A stretch of 64,000 bases of DNA, taken from positions 26,568,459 through 26,632,458 of the forward strand of contig OX388349.1 of NCBI GenBank assembly GCA_947579665.1, in the 5' to 3' direction. How positions within the stretch are numbered: position 1 is the first letter of the stretch; each line of letters starts with the position of its first letter. A program made the position numbers and the translations under genes. Source of the DNA: Sympetrum striolatum (Eukaryota; Arthropoda; Insecta; Odonata; Libellulidae). The notes under the pieces are model-generated. The model searched no databases, was not told the DNA's origin, and saw nothing but the letters and a program-made list of their open reading frames with translations. Below are positions 1 through 9,955 of this stretch, piece after piece.

Positions 1-1192
1 GCTCTTTTTATTTAAATGTAAATAATTATCAATATTTATCAATATTCATTTAATGTTATTTCATTTTTATTTAAATTAAATTTAATATAATTTCATTTAG
101 TGAATTAAAATGCCATAATGTCAGTTTCTTAATATGGAGCGATTCTCTGCCTTTAGCTGTATAGTATATAAAATGCAGTTCGCTAAGGATTTTAAATTTA
201 ATCAAGAATAGGTCGTAAATTTGTTTTACTTTAAACTCTTTGACGTAATTTACTGTAAGCAAAATACGGTGGAAGTTCTACTGGAAATGTAATAGAATCA
301 AACTATTATTCTAATAAATTGTTCACTAGCGATATATGCCAATTTTAAGATTCGTTTATGATTTAATATATTACAAATTGCTCTTTATTAATAGCAGCAA
401 CATTTAAAACAATTTTGACTGATTACCATTAAGCACCGTCCCTCTAAAGGTCAACAACTACGTCGACGAGGACATGGTTCCCTCACCCATACGAACTTAT
501 AAATTGGATGCTGTAGAACAAATTACGCATTCAGGCCATGGTTCAGGAGGATTATCATTCCTGCGGTGAGTGTTAGACGATTAAGGATGCCAAGATTGAG
601 ATTAAAGGATTTAGAAAGGGATTTGCATTGGGAGCTAAGTATCTCGGGTTGTTAGCACACTTAACTTTTATTGCTTTGATTCTGAGAATTGCCACGTTGA
701 GAGGTTATTGTAATGCCGTTCAGCGTTTGAGTTCTCTCCAACTTGATTGGACCGTTAAATAATGTACGCTTAATCACCATTAAAAGTATTTATAATTTTT
801 TAAGTCATGTATGAGGTAATGTATTATTATAATTATACGATCCCAACCCAGCAAAACTCAACCCATTCCCATCTGTAGCCACTCTCTTGTTCAAAATCTT
901 ATATTAGTCTGTGCATAGTCGTTCAATTGATACCGTCTGCAAACAAGACGCACTCAGTTGTCGTAGTGGTCAGTTGTACAAGCGCTTAATCGTCGCAAGC
1001 TCAGTTGTCGCCTCACGAACTCCTTCACCCCACTGAGATCACAAAATGCCTTGGCCATCTAACTCTTTTCAACTGCAGAGATTTTTTTCTGTCCCTACCT
1101 TTTCCTCTGTCTAAATGAATGTATTTAAAAATATATTGTGCCTCTATAGTTTATTATTTTATTTATGACTTTTTTCCTATTTTTTGTTAGAC
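1..1192. other. AT-rich non-coding stretch
   Basis: No coding region or RNA gene is recognisable here. The part around 420-760 is somewhat richer in G+C than its flanks and contains no long open frame. Open frames are short and show no family motif. Confidence 0.5.
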
Positions 1193-1483
1193 CAGAGGTT
1201 TCCAAAGTGTGGTCCGTGGACTCCCGGGAGTTCGCGACAGTATTTTTGTAGGTCGGTAGGCGCTCTAACATAAAATGGAAGATTTCCAATTTTTTAATCT
1301 GAAACACTCGTGCCATTGAAATTCATTTTTCTGTGTGAATGTCTCAAACTTATATTTTTTTCTTTTGAATTAAAAAACAATAAATATATGAGTTTAGAAT
1401 ATTAATTTTTGGTTCATGCCAAAACTGAGAAGGGGTCCCTAAGTTTTTTCTCTTCCACGGACTGGAAAGTTTGGGAACCACGG
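1193..1483. mobile_element. hAT-type MITE, 291 bp
   Basis: The left end reads CAGAGGTTTCCAAAGTGTGG and the right end AAAGTTTGGGAACCACGG, which are imperfect inverted copies of each other and match the CAG-G-GGTTC-AA pattern usual for hAT termini. The element is flanked by an 8-bp target duplication that has drifted, TGTTAGAC at 1185-1192 and GGTTGGAC at 1484-1491 (6 of 8 identical); 8 bp is the duplication length of the hAT superfamily. There is no transposase, so it is a non-autonomous copy. The interior is AT-rich and has no open frame of note. The mutated right terminal CAG (CGG here) argues that it is old and immobile. Confidence 0.8.
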
Positions 1484-1815
1484 GGTTGGACCATTTTTGA
1501 TTTATTGTTTATTTACTAGTGTATTTATTGGTCTATTTTTTCCTATTTACATGTAAATGTGTTCCTACTGTTTCGTTATGGTATGGTATGGTGTATTATT
1601 AATTTCTCTTCCTATCTTAAAAATCTCAATCTGATTCCATCAGTAAATTTAACTTTATTATCTAGAGGTGTTGCATGTTTTTCACACACCACTTCTTGAG
1701 GATGTTTTTTGAAGCGGAAGTTTTTTCTAAACTCTTAGTTTAGGTTTTCTTAATCCACATTGTAGTCTTCTTCAGTCTAATTTTTTCAAGCTAAACTTTT
1801 CTTTAACATATACGA

Positions 1816-1893
1816 CGATGGCATAGCTGTAAGAAAAGACTTTTCAGTCTCAATATTGCCCTGGATAAAGTCTTTTTATATTATCATTATTAC
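1816..1893 (+). repeat. LINE-like 3' tail, copy 1
   Basis: This is the most diverged of three copies of a short family (others at 6655-6748 and 40388-40456). The shared order is GATGGAAGA, a small hairpin around GACTTTTAGTC, a TCTCAATCTCGCCC-like block, an AATAAAG-like poly(A) signal and a run of TTA/ATT. An A-rich signal followed by a TAA/TTA simple tail is typical of the 3' end of some non-LTR retrotransposons such as the I clade, but no reverse transcriptase is attached, so the parent is not identified. Here the hairpin reads AAGACTTTTCAGTCT and the tail is interrupted (TATTATCATTATTA). Confidence 0.5.
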
Positions 1894-3330
1894 ATTTTGC
1901 GAATATAATTATTGTTCGTTCGAAATTAATGATTCAGTTTTTCGATTCTCTCGGTGATTTCTAATCTTCTATCTTTGACGGCGTCGCTGCCTCATCTGGA
2001 TGTCACCTGCTTCCGTCTGAGGGTCTTTACCCCAAAAAATCCCTTTGCCCATTTTGCACTAAATTTACACCCCTTCTTCCACTCAGAACTTTAATCAATA
2101 GTATCAAGCAGGGCCACGAACCATTATTTTTCCCCAGATTTGTATTAAACAGCCGCGTATGAAGACGAAAGAAGGTCTCTCTTTGAAGAGGCATGAATTA
2201 AGGAACTTCTTTCCCATTGTTTGCTGGCGAGATTAAATGACTTCCCGGCTATAAAAAGGAAAATTAACGAAAAAGGAAGGAGAGAAGGAAGGTCGGAAAA
2301 GTGAGGGAAAGAGAGCTTGAGGGTTAAAGTCTCTTAGGAGGGGCGTTACTTTTTCCCCCGCAAGGAAGGACTCTCTCTAATTTCTTGAGAGACTCCGGCG
2401 TGTTTAATTCTTTAGTTCTTACGGCTTAAATGAAGAGAAAGATGTCGAGGCCCTGATATGCACTCCGAGGGGTAACTAACTCTTTCCTTTCGGATCTTTA
2501 TCTTAATCTGATTTAGAGATCTGGTTCCAGATCTTACTTCCTGTGGATGTGACTCACACTGCCGATCTTCTCGATAGACTCTAAAAGAATCTCTATAGTT
2601 ACCGTTTTGTTGTCATTATTATTAAATAGTTAAGTCGCAACTGCTCGGAAGCCGCGTTACATTGGCAAAACGCACATCTAGTCCATAAACATAAATACAC
2701 AACTTCCATCTTGCCAAGGATGATATATTTTACACAAATGATGCCATATGTAGGCAGAACTAATGCTGTCTAGTGTATAAATCTAGGGAATCAAAACACA
2801 TTATTCTGGGTAATTATTATTTGGTTATGTCCTCATAATGATTTCTACACGAAGAAGATTATTCATCTTTGGTTTCCGTTTCTGAAAAAAATCACACAGT
2901 AATACACCATCACATCAAAAACGAAAACTCGTACTCCTTACCAATCAATACGTGTTGTTTACATGGATGTGATCATTACGTAGTTCATGTACGGTTACTA
3001 TAATGGAATAATCAGAGAGAACTGAGAATTGAATAACTGGAACCGGAATTCTTACAAAGTTTGGAGAGAAACCTTTCAAAATCCCAACTAAAATATTATA
3101 ACATCTTCTATCTATATACATTTTATATATTAATTTTTATGTGGAAGAACAGGTTGATTTTTAGTTTGAACATGTGGTTCCCCACAGAAAGTATCGTGTG
3201 GACCATTGTGAGTAACAATGTGTAATTTATCAGGTCGTTCTACTATTAACTATTTCATTGAATAATATTTTATCACGTCTAAAATTATATTAAGAGAGTC
3301 AAACAGATGACTAATACTTATATGACTTTT
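1894..3330. other. Non-coding, with a GC-richer part at 1960-2480
   Basis: No gene is visible. Positions 1960-2480 are less AT-rich and contain purine-rich blocks (GGAAGGAGAGAAGG-type around 2270-2310), but stops interrupt all frames and no domain is recognisable. The remainder is plain AT-rich DNA. Confidence 0.4.
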
Positions 3331-3458
3331 ACTTTCTCCATATACGAAGTATAGAGAAAGTATTGTTTTCATGAAAAACTTCGACTTCGAGATTTCAACG
3401 GAAATACATGTTTTGGGTCCCTAGAACACGTTTTGACGATTTTCGGAATGATGTCTGT

Positions 3459-3493
3459 GTGGATGTGTGTGTGTGTGTGTATGTGTGTGTGTG
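3459..3493. repeat. TG microsatellite
   Basis: A run of TG dinucleotides with a few interruptions lies inside the Helentron-like element next to the terminal hairpin. The second copy of the element has the matching CA run at about 32544-32563, so the microsatellite belongs to the element. Confidence 0.8.
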
Positions 3494-3500
3494 ATAGTGG

Positions 3501-4133
3501 GCGCTCTAACGTGAAAACTATTAGTAGAATCAATACCAAACTTCATACATAGTACTGTGGTGTGTGCTGTCAGAGTTGATTAGTTTTTGGAGTAAATCGG
3601 TTAACCGGAAGTCGAGCTTCATTCATCAAAGCTCATTTCCGGTTTTCAAAATATCTCCATAAATGTGATATATACGTATATTGTATTACTTATAAAAGTT
3701 TTAGATAAAGTAATTTACTATAACTTTTGTATTTCACATATTTTTTCATCACCGGTTGATTACGAGTTATTCGTGAAATACGGATAAACCGGAAGAAGAT
3801 GATTATGTACATTGTGGGCGCTCTAACATGAAAATTATTTGTCGGATCAACACCAAATTTCATATATAGTACTTTTATTACAGTCGTTAGAGTTGATTAG
3901 GTTTTGGAGTGAATCTGTTTACCGGAAGTTGGGCTTTATTCTTCAAAGCTCATTTCCGGTTTTCAAAATATCTCCATAAATATGATATTTTGGTATATAC
4001 TATTATTTATAAATGTTTTAGAAAATGTATTTTACTATAACTTTTGTATGAAACATATTTTTGTATCATTGATTTTTTAGGAGATATTCATGAAATACTG
4101 ATAACAGGAAGTTGCTGATTATGTACTTTGCGG
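3501..4133 (-). repeat. Two central 317-bp tandem units of copy A
   Basis: GCGCTCTAAC recurs at 3501 and 3818, and GCGCTCT again at 4134, giving periods of 317 and 316 bp. Each unit carries, in the same order, a TTCATAcATAGTACT block, a TTCCGGTTTTCAAAATATC block, a TTTTACTATAACTTTTGTAT block and a GATTATGTAC block. The two units differ by scattered substitutions, so the duplication is not recent. Confidence 0.85.
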
Positions 4134-4355
4134 GCGCTCTGGGCTCTATGGGCGAAAGGCCAACTTCATCGTTTTTCATCGAGCATGTCCCGAATAACAT
4201 TATTTATAATGTTTGTGACGTAAAAGATAATAATATATAAATTAATCACTCTTCTTCCAAGTTTAGATGGAATATAGAGTTCGAAATTACTGTCGTAGAT
4301 AAATATTTACATCTTACATATGGAGAAAGTCATGTGCTGGCCACATCAGATTTTT

Positions 4356-6158
4356 TTATTGAGAAATAGCATCATTTAATGGACCCTGATTAGCGCTAAC
4401 TATCTTAATAAGAATTTAAAGTCATTCGATCCTTACTTAAAAATATAGGCTATCGTCTCTTTGCTTCGAAATTACGCAACTTTGTGATATTGTCGGTAAT
4501 TTTTTAAAAGTACCCTGGTAAACTCGTAAACTTCTCAATCCGTGATGCTCGTCACTGTAACCATATAAATCAGCCCCCACGAATTATGAGAAGAAACATG
4601 CTTTTGAATTGGAAATGACTATTAAGTCTCAATCTTGCCCTTCAATAAAACATTTTATTTGTATTAGTCATCTCCCACGAAATGAGTATCTAGATTCATG
4701 CATTCATTTGGTTTTCTGTTGGCAAAAATCACGAATGAAATCAGAGAGCAAAAGGAGTCTAAGATTTACGGACATCTCTTTTGAGAATTTGTTGAAGTCT
4801 TGAAAGATGGAACGGGAAATATAAATTCAATGAGAAGAGCTTGACCATGCGTAATTATGGTAAACTTATAAACAGTGAAAAAGGTCACTCATCAAAGAGT
4901 TACAATATGAATAAAGGGGCGAATTTCCTTTATTTTAATGAGTCTCAAAATCTGGTTATTCTTTTCTGTGTACAGCATCACAATAAAACTATATTATTTT
5001 TGATTTCACATGAATATTGTAATTTGTTCATTAAAAATTTCCATCTACGACAATCTTTATTGGAGATTGCTACACAGGGATACTGAATATACCATGATTT
5101 TTTTCCTGCTTATGGTGTGATATAATTTAGACATTCAGATGGTGCACATATTATTTTTATCTTGAATTTGGCTCTCTCTTTGGATAATCCACAATGAAGA
5201 TCAACCACAACGTTTTTGACATTCATTACCATCATATATTGTTGTTTATCGAAGATTTATGCGTCTTAGGAAACTAATTAAAGCTATCAATCAATTTTTA
5301 ATTCCGAAATGTATTACCATTTTCAGATACAATCTTTAAGAAAAGTAGATTAAAGTGACCATTTATGGTAAATTTCAACCGAGCCGAGGCAGAAGTTTCA
5401 GACCTTATCCCTCAATACTATTTTGTCTCTTAAACCTTTTATTTATAACCCTCTACAAAACTGCTTCGACTTTATTGTCTAGAAGGGAATTCAGAGGCGT
5501 GAAGGGCTATTTTCTCATGGAAAGTCGAAGTCGTAAAGATACGCTTAGAAATACAGCTCCGTTGAGGAATACCTGAGCGGTCAAGCCATCTGAGCTGTGT
5601 GTGTGATTATGTGATTATGTGCTAATGTGATTGACCCTGTTGTGCCATGTATTATTGTATCGTGCATGATAAATTTTAAATTTATATCCTGAGGGACGTA
5701 TTTTTCTCAAAACTTTTTAGTTTTAGACATGTTTATTTTCGGTGCATAGTTATCCGATAATAATGTGATGTAGAAAAGTGTAAAGCACAAAAAGATGTTG
5801 TGATATTTATCTCCCTTTTCTAAGTAAAACATGATCAAATTTTCGAAATTTATTTCAGTTACTTAAGTGCCTCATGCACAGCGTAATGCATTATCATATT
5901 CATGTATTTATTAATTGGTTTATCATGATGATTAGATACGCGAACAACCATTTACAGATTTTTATTAAGAATTTGCAAAGCTGACAATGATCTTATGATT
6001 TTAATCTAACGATGCCGTTTTTATAAAAATGAAAGAGGATTTTAATTGACAATCGCATAATTCAGTAAAGACTGAATAATGTAAATTTATCTGATTTTAA
6101 AATCTCTGAAAGTAAGTAAGTAAAGTAAGTAAAGCAAACAAGATTAATTTTCTATATC
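4356..6158. other. AT-rich non-coding stretch
   Basis: Short open frames at 4609-4803, 4841-5086 and 5355-5576 have no recognisable domain. A GC-richer block lies at about 5340-5580, followed at about 5595-5631 by an imperfect short tandem repeat of TGTGATTA. No RNA gene is seen. Confidence 0.4.
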
Positions 6159-6170
6159 CATATGTCTCCA

Positions 6171-6330
6171 GAAAGAAGAAGTTTTTTCCCGGTGAATATG
6201 ATGCAGAAAGTTCTCTCGGGTTTCCAGCCGGGTTGCCTCCTGCCATAGGATCGACGTTTCGGGTACGTACTCTGCACCCATCTTCAGGAACTGATGTCAG
6301 ATGAAGGAAAAGGGGGGTCTTTATACAGCT
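6171..6330 (-). mobile_element. Penelope-like element terminal fragment with 12-bp target duplication
   Basis: The insert is bounded by an exact 12-bp direct repeat, CATATGTCTCCA, at 6159-6170 and 6331-6342, so it is a discrete 160-bp insertion. On the minus strand it contains CTGAAGATGGGTGCAGAG, ACCCGAAACGTCGATCC, GGCAGGAGGCAACCCGGC and TGGAAACC, a sequence style I associate with the terminal repeats of Penelope-like retroelements, which carry minimal hammerhead ribozymes. No reverse transcriptase or GIY-YIG endonuclease sequence is present, so this is a solo terminal repeat or a severely truncated copy. The open frame on the minus strand across it (6097-6399) is not a gene. Confidence 0.65.
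6253..6287 (-). ncRNA. Minimal type I hammerhead ribozyme core
   Basis: On the minus strand the order is CTGAAGA (complement of 6281-6287, fits CUGANGA), a stem II hairpin GGGT...ACCC (complement of 6276-6279 and 6261-6264) with an 11-nt loop, then GAAAC (complement of 6256-6260) and GTC as the cleavage triplet (complement of 6253-6255). These are the conserved core positions of a hammerhead. Stem III is almost absent because GAAAC runs straight into GTC; the self-complementary ACGT there could pair between two copies, as proposed for dimeric hammerheads in Penelope-like elements. Stem I is weak in this copy (C-G, T-A, then a T-T mismatch), so activity is uncertain. Confidence 0.65.
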
Positions 6331-6654
6331 CATATGTCTCCAAATAATAACATTCGTTTTTAAATAATTTAAGAACAGTACTTTTATATTATTCAGCATG
6401 ATCCTGGAAAGTATGGTTAATCTATCAATACTATAGATCTATCCATCAACTATTTAGCTCTAATTCTCAACGATAAAAAGAACTAGCTTTGTAATTTACA
6501 CAAAATGTATGAGTTTCATGGGTAAGAACTAGTAATTTTTCTGGTGCGGAAAAACGTTTCCTGTTTTGATATTTAAATAAAACCCCTTGAAATTCGTTCC
6601 ACCTTACCATTTTCGGAACGTATTTTCATAGTTTTCCTAATGGAAGTTAGATTG

Positions 6655-6748
6655 GAAGATGGATTAGATGGAAGAAGAGACTTTTAGTCTCATCTCGGCC
6701 GAAGAAAGACGATTTATTATTATTATTATTATTATTACTATTATTATT
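6655..6748 (+). repeat. LINE-like 3' tail, copy 2, with ATT microsatellite
   Basis: The sequence runs from GATTAGATGGAAGA through the palindrome GAGACTTTTAGTCTC (6677-6691, stem 6 bp, loop 3) to an array of about ten TTA/ATT units. It matches copies at 1816 and, inverted, at 40388. The simple repeat most likely belongs to the retroelement tail. Confidence 0.6.
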
Positions 6749-7149
6749 GAAGTAATTCAGGTTGGGTGATAAGATAAATCATGCTTGCAGAACAGGAATT
6801 GTGATAAACCATTAGTGAGTAAATGGGGTACAATGTTAACTCCACATATTCTATTTTTATTGTATATTTTCTTACTCCAAACTTCAAATATTGAAATAGC
6901 CATCAAACATCTATTAAATCAATTAATTATTCTTTATGGGAGGTAATTATTATATTAAATATTAATATAAACAACTAAATATATTAGGAGTGAAGTATTT
7001 ATAAGAAATATTCAATTGGTTTCTTGCATATGATAATTAAACTGTTTAATATGACATTTGTGTATGAAAAATGTGAATATGCAACTCTTATTTTTATTTA
7101 TAATTGTAGATGAAATATATCGCTTATATTTAATATTCATTAACAAGCC

Positions 7150-7345
7150 CCTTCGAAATTAAAATCCACCTGCATGAGTGCTTTTTCTCCGCTAATAATC
7201 ACCTAACGCGACCGTGAAATTATCAGCCATAAATTATTTCGCCGGCTTCCCACGCTTTCATTTGGGTTACGCGCGGGCGGTGGAATATATGCTCATAATT
7301 TGAACCCAAGAGGTGAGGTCCAGGGTTGAGAAAAAAGGCTGACAC
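7150..7345. promoter_or_regulatory. Candidate conserved non-coding element
   Basis: In an AT-rich neighbourhood this block has a balanced base composition, several CpG sites (ACGCGACCG, TTTCGCCGG, TTACGCGCGGGCGG) and homeodomain-like TAAT/ATTA words beside them (GCTAATAATCACC, CATAAATTATTTCGCC). It is not open in any frame for long. The texture resembles insect developmental non-coding elements, but this is an impression from one sequence; no alignment is available. Confidence 0.25.
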
Positions 7346-9289
7346 AACGTGAGAGGAAAGATATTTGTTTGTTGAAAAATATCTTATTGCTCGTTAGAGG
7401 AAGTTGAAATTAATTTAAGGAATGCTCATCGCACGAGAAAGAATGAAAATCGTAACAGCAGTGCAAGGAAAAGGCCTGTGATGCCAAAGAGGTCATATAA
7501 TATGAAACATTATACAAATTATAGTAAATTTGTACCTAGGAAATTCGAGAATTATACAAAAAAAACTTAGCTATATCGAGAACTTAGCAAATATTGATTA
7601 AATATCATAAAAATTTATTTTTGAGTAGAATAAGCGACTAGAATGATCGTTACCACATTATTTACAGCGTTCCCTTATAAAAGTATGGTAGTCACCCTTC
7701 TTTTTATGAGGCATTAAAGATTTTAATACGTATATATGTCGCAAGTCGCCCGTGACATATTTCAGGTAACGCATAAACATCCAAGCAAAACCCATTCTGT
7801 TTGCATCTCTATTAGTCTGCGGAAAAAACGTTCAGAAGTAATCTTTTTTTGCGATTACTTCCTTCCAATGTTTTGTCAACGCCTATCTGGGATCACATTC
7901 TGTGTATACTGAAAGTACAATGTCATTTGATTAGTCTAAAAGTTCTGATGGTCCGATCAATTTAAAAACAGCCGTTTATCATTATTATTTTGAGATTTAG
8001 AAAAGATTGGTTTTAAATGGTACAAAATGCTAATGAAAACCCGAAAAATCTAATTGATTGTGCAAATGAATAGCTGAAATAGATACAAAGCTTGAAGAAG
8101 GTCATGGCATATATCTAAGGATATATGGATGTGAGTAAAAATGACCAGTGGTTAGCTTACTTCGGCATGAAGTTGCTCTATGATAACAACGTATGAATTA
8201 AAATATTGAATGTTAAATTAATAATATGAATTTAGAAGCAGTCAAGCAAAAATTTTAATTGATCATTTAATGTTATTATCTATCTATTCCAACGCTATTA
8301 TTTCTGATTGGCTGTAATTTTGTGGTTAAATTACCACTGCAAAAATAATAATGATGTAATAATTAAATGTTGATGTAGTATTCATGAGATGTACATTTTC
8401 TTTAAGCAAAATATAGCATATAATCTACCTATTCTTTGGTTTAAAGTTAAGTGTATTGTCCAAGGATGCAACTGCAGTGTCACTTAATCTCTGAAATAAA
8501 TATGAGTTAGGAAATTAAAGCGTTTCAACCAAAGAAAGTAAAAATAAGTAGTGTACAGGATTTATTAGTGCTGATGGAATACCTTAGGAATTTTAAGATA
8601 GTGATTACATTTATATTTGGCCCAACTTGAATTTAAACCCGATGCTTTTTGATTTTCTTAGAGCCTCATATCCTGCAATTGGAAATACTTGAAGATAGAG
8701 CAGCTCGTTTTCAGAATTAAATTCAAAGAAGGACCATGTAATATCATTTATCGATATCAAGATGAATAATGAATAATTCAATCAGTTCGGCTTTCATTTT
8801 GTGGAACTTCATCTTAAAACACCAAAAATATAAACAATAATAAGGCCAGAGTTTATTTTTATCTTATGTGTTTTTTAAAGTAACATCTATTTAAATCAGG
8901 TTTGATCATCATTTATTAAGGCCTTTCTGCGCCATCAGGTAATTAATATTTCTTGAATTAATGAAGTATTATAAGGGATGAGTGATTTAAGTGAATTACT
9001 TGCAAACAATTTAGATGCTATCTAGTTGAAATGTATTGCTGATAAATTAGAATTTTCATCCGTTGTAATATACGTATATATCAGCTATACTTTTCTTCTG
9101 ACAATGCCATAAATTGTGGATTATCATTGAAAATTTCTCTCTGGAGTTTGTCGTTGTAGATATGTTAATTATAGCCTTATGATGAAAAAATCCCTTTGGG
9201 CAGCATCGTATGATTAGCATCCGTCACCGTTATCCGTACTGCTAATTGTTTTAAAGAAAAACAAAGTTTCGGATGTCTCCACAATCCAG

Positions 9290-9564
9290 AAAGAGTGGCG
9301 GAAAAAGTTTTTCAATTAAGATCCATCGATGTGGAGTTGCCGCAACAGACGTCCTCGCGGATCTCTGCGTCACCTCTGTATTCGTTGGCCGTCTCTGCAA
9401 AAACACATCTGCTAAATTCGAAGGAGACATTAATTAAATTTTTGACAGCGCTCGGCACTTCTATCAGTTTATTGTTCGGATTCAGTTACTCGGTAGAAGA
9501 GCCGCTCCCATTTTACAGTGCTTCTAAGTACATCCGTTGGGAATCGAAAATCAGATTGCAATAA
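9290..9564 (+). other. GC-richer island with an 89-codon open frame
   Basis: The frame from ATG at 9295 encodes a 90-residue-scale peptide beginning MAEKVFQLRSIDVELPQQTS. No domain, signal peptide or membrane segment is recognised. The island is clearly richer in CpG than its surroundings, so the open frame may follow from composition. An unrecognised small exon cannot be excluded. Confidence 0.2.
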
Positions 9565-9724
9565 AGTATAATGTCAATGCCGTTGCTTAAATTTTGGGTA
9601 CTCTTTAGTATTAAAATAAATTACCTAATGAACTCTAGCTCTCTGAGATCGTAGAAACAAATCAATGAAGGTTTTATTCGTGCAAAATTTAGACATAAAT
9701 TCCTTTCTTTCTTCCACACCATGG

Positions 9725-9955
9725 TAATTTTTTTTCCATGCTTAACTGCTGTTATCCTTCACCGGTGAAGTCCTAAGCTCTACCGAACTTTTCAGGAGGT
9801 GCTTCACCGAGGCAACAGCAACAACGTGCACACACGACCATTCCCTGAATCGAAAAAATCCTATCAGCCGGGATTCGAACCAGGAACCTTGGGGTAGAAG
9901 CGATAGCTTAGATGGCACGCTATCTACTCGGCCACCAAGGCCGGTAACGTAATTG
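9725..9955 (-). mobile_element. tRNA-derived SINE
   Basis: Read on the minus strand the head contains a Pol III A box, TGGCCGAGTAGA (complement of 9923-9934), and a B box, GGTTCGAATCC (complement of 9871-9881), about 40 bases apart as in a tRNA. The cloverleaf is degenerate, so it is not a functional tRNA gene. A body of about 120 bp follows (GTGTGTGCACGTTGTTGCTG and onward) and the copy ends in a short A-run (complement of 9728-9736). Head, body and A-tail in this order define a SINE. No convincing target duplication is seen. Confidence 0.7.

Larger units (their letters stand above)
3331..4355 (-). mobile_element. Helentron-like non-autonomous element, copy A
   Basis: This 1-kb repeat recurs in inverted orientation at 31669-32686 with similar sequence over its full length. 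Read on the minus strand it starts with AAATCTGATGTGGCCAGCACATG, followed by ACTTTCTCCATA, which is repeated inverted at the other end inside a hairpin (ACTTTCTC...TATAC GAA GTATA GAGAAAGT on the plus strand, 3331-3361). Between them are two tandem 317-bp units (3501-3817 and 3818-4133) and a TG microsatellite. Subterminal inverted repeats set inside one end, a 3' palindrome, a central tandem repeat, a microsatellite and no visible target duplication together match the design described for Helentron-associated elements (HINE/DINE-1 type). No Rep/helicase is encoded. An unclassified MITE with internal duplication is the alternative. Confidence 0.55.
6749..9724. other. Mostly AT-rich non-coding stretch
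   Basis: Apart from the two islands listed separately (7150-7345 and 9290-9564) nothing is recognisable. There are no long open frames, tRNA-like segments or obvious repeats. Confidence 0.4.

Noticed and set aside
6097..6399. 100-codon minus-strand open frame over the Penelope-like fragment
   Set aside because: The frame crosses both element borders and the ribozyme core; PEDGCRVRTRNVDPMAGGNPA is simply the translated ribozyme region.
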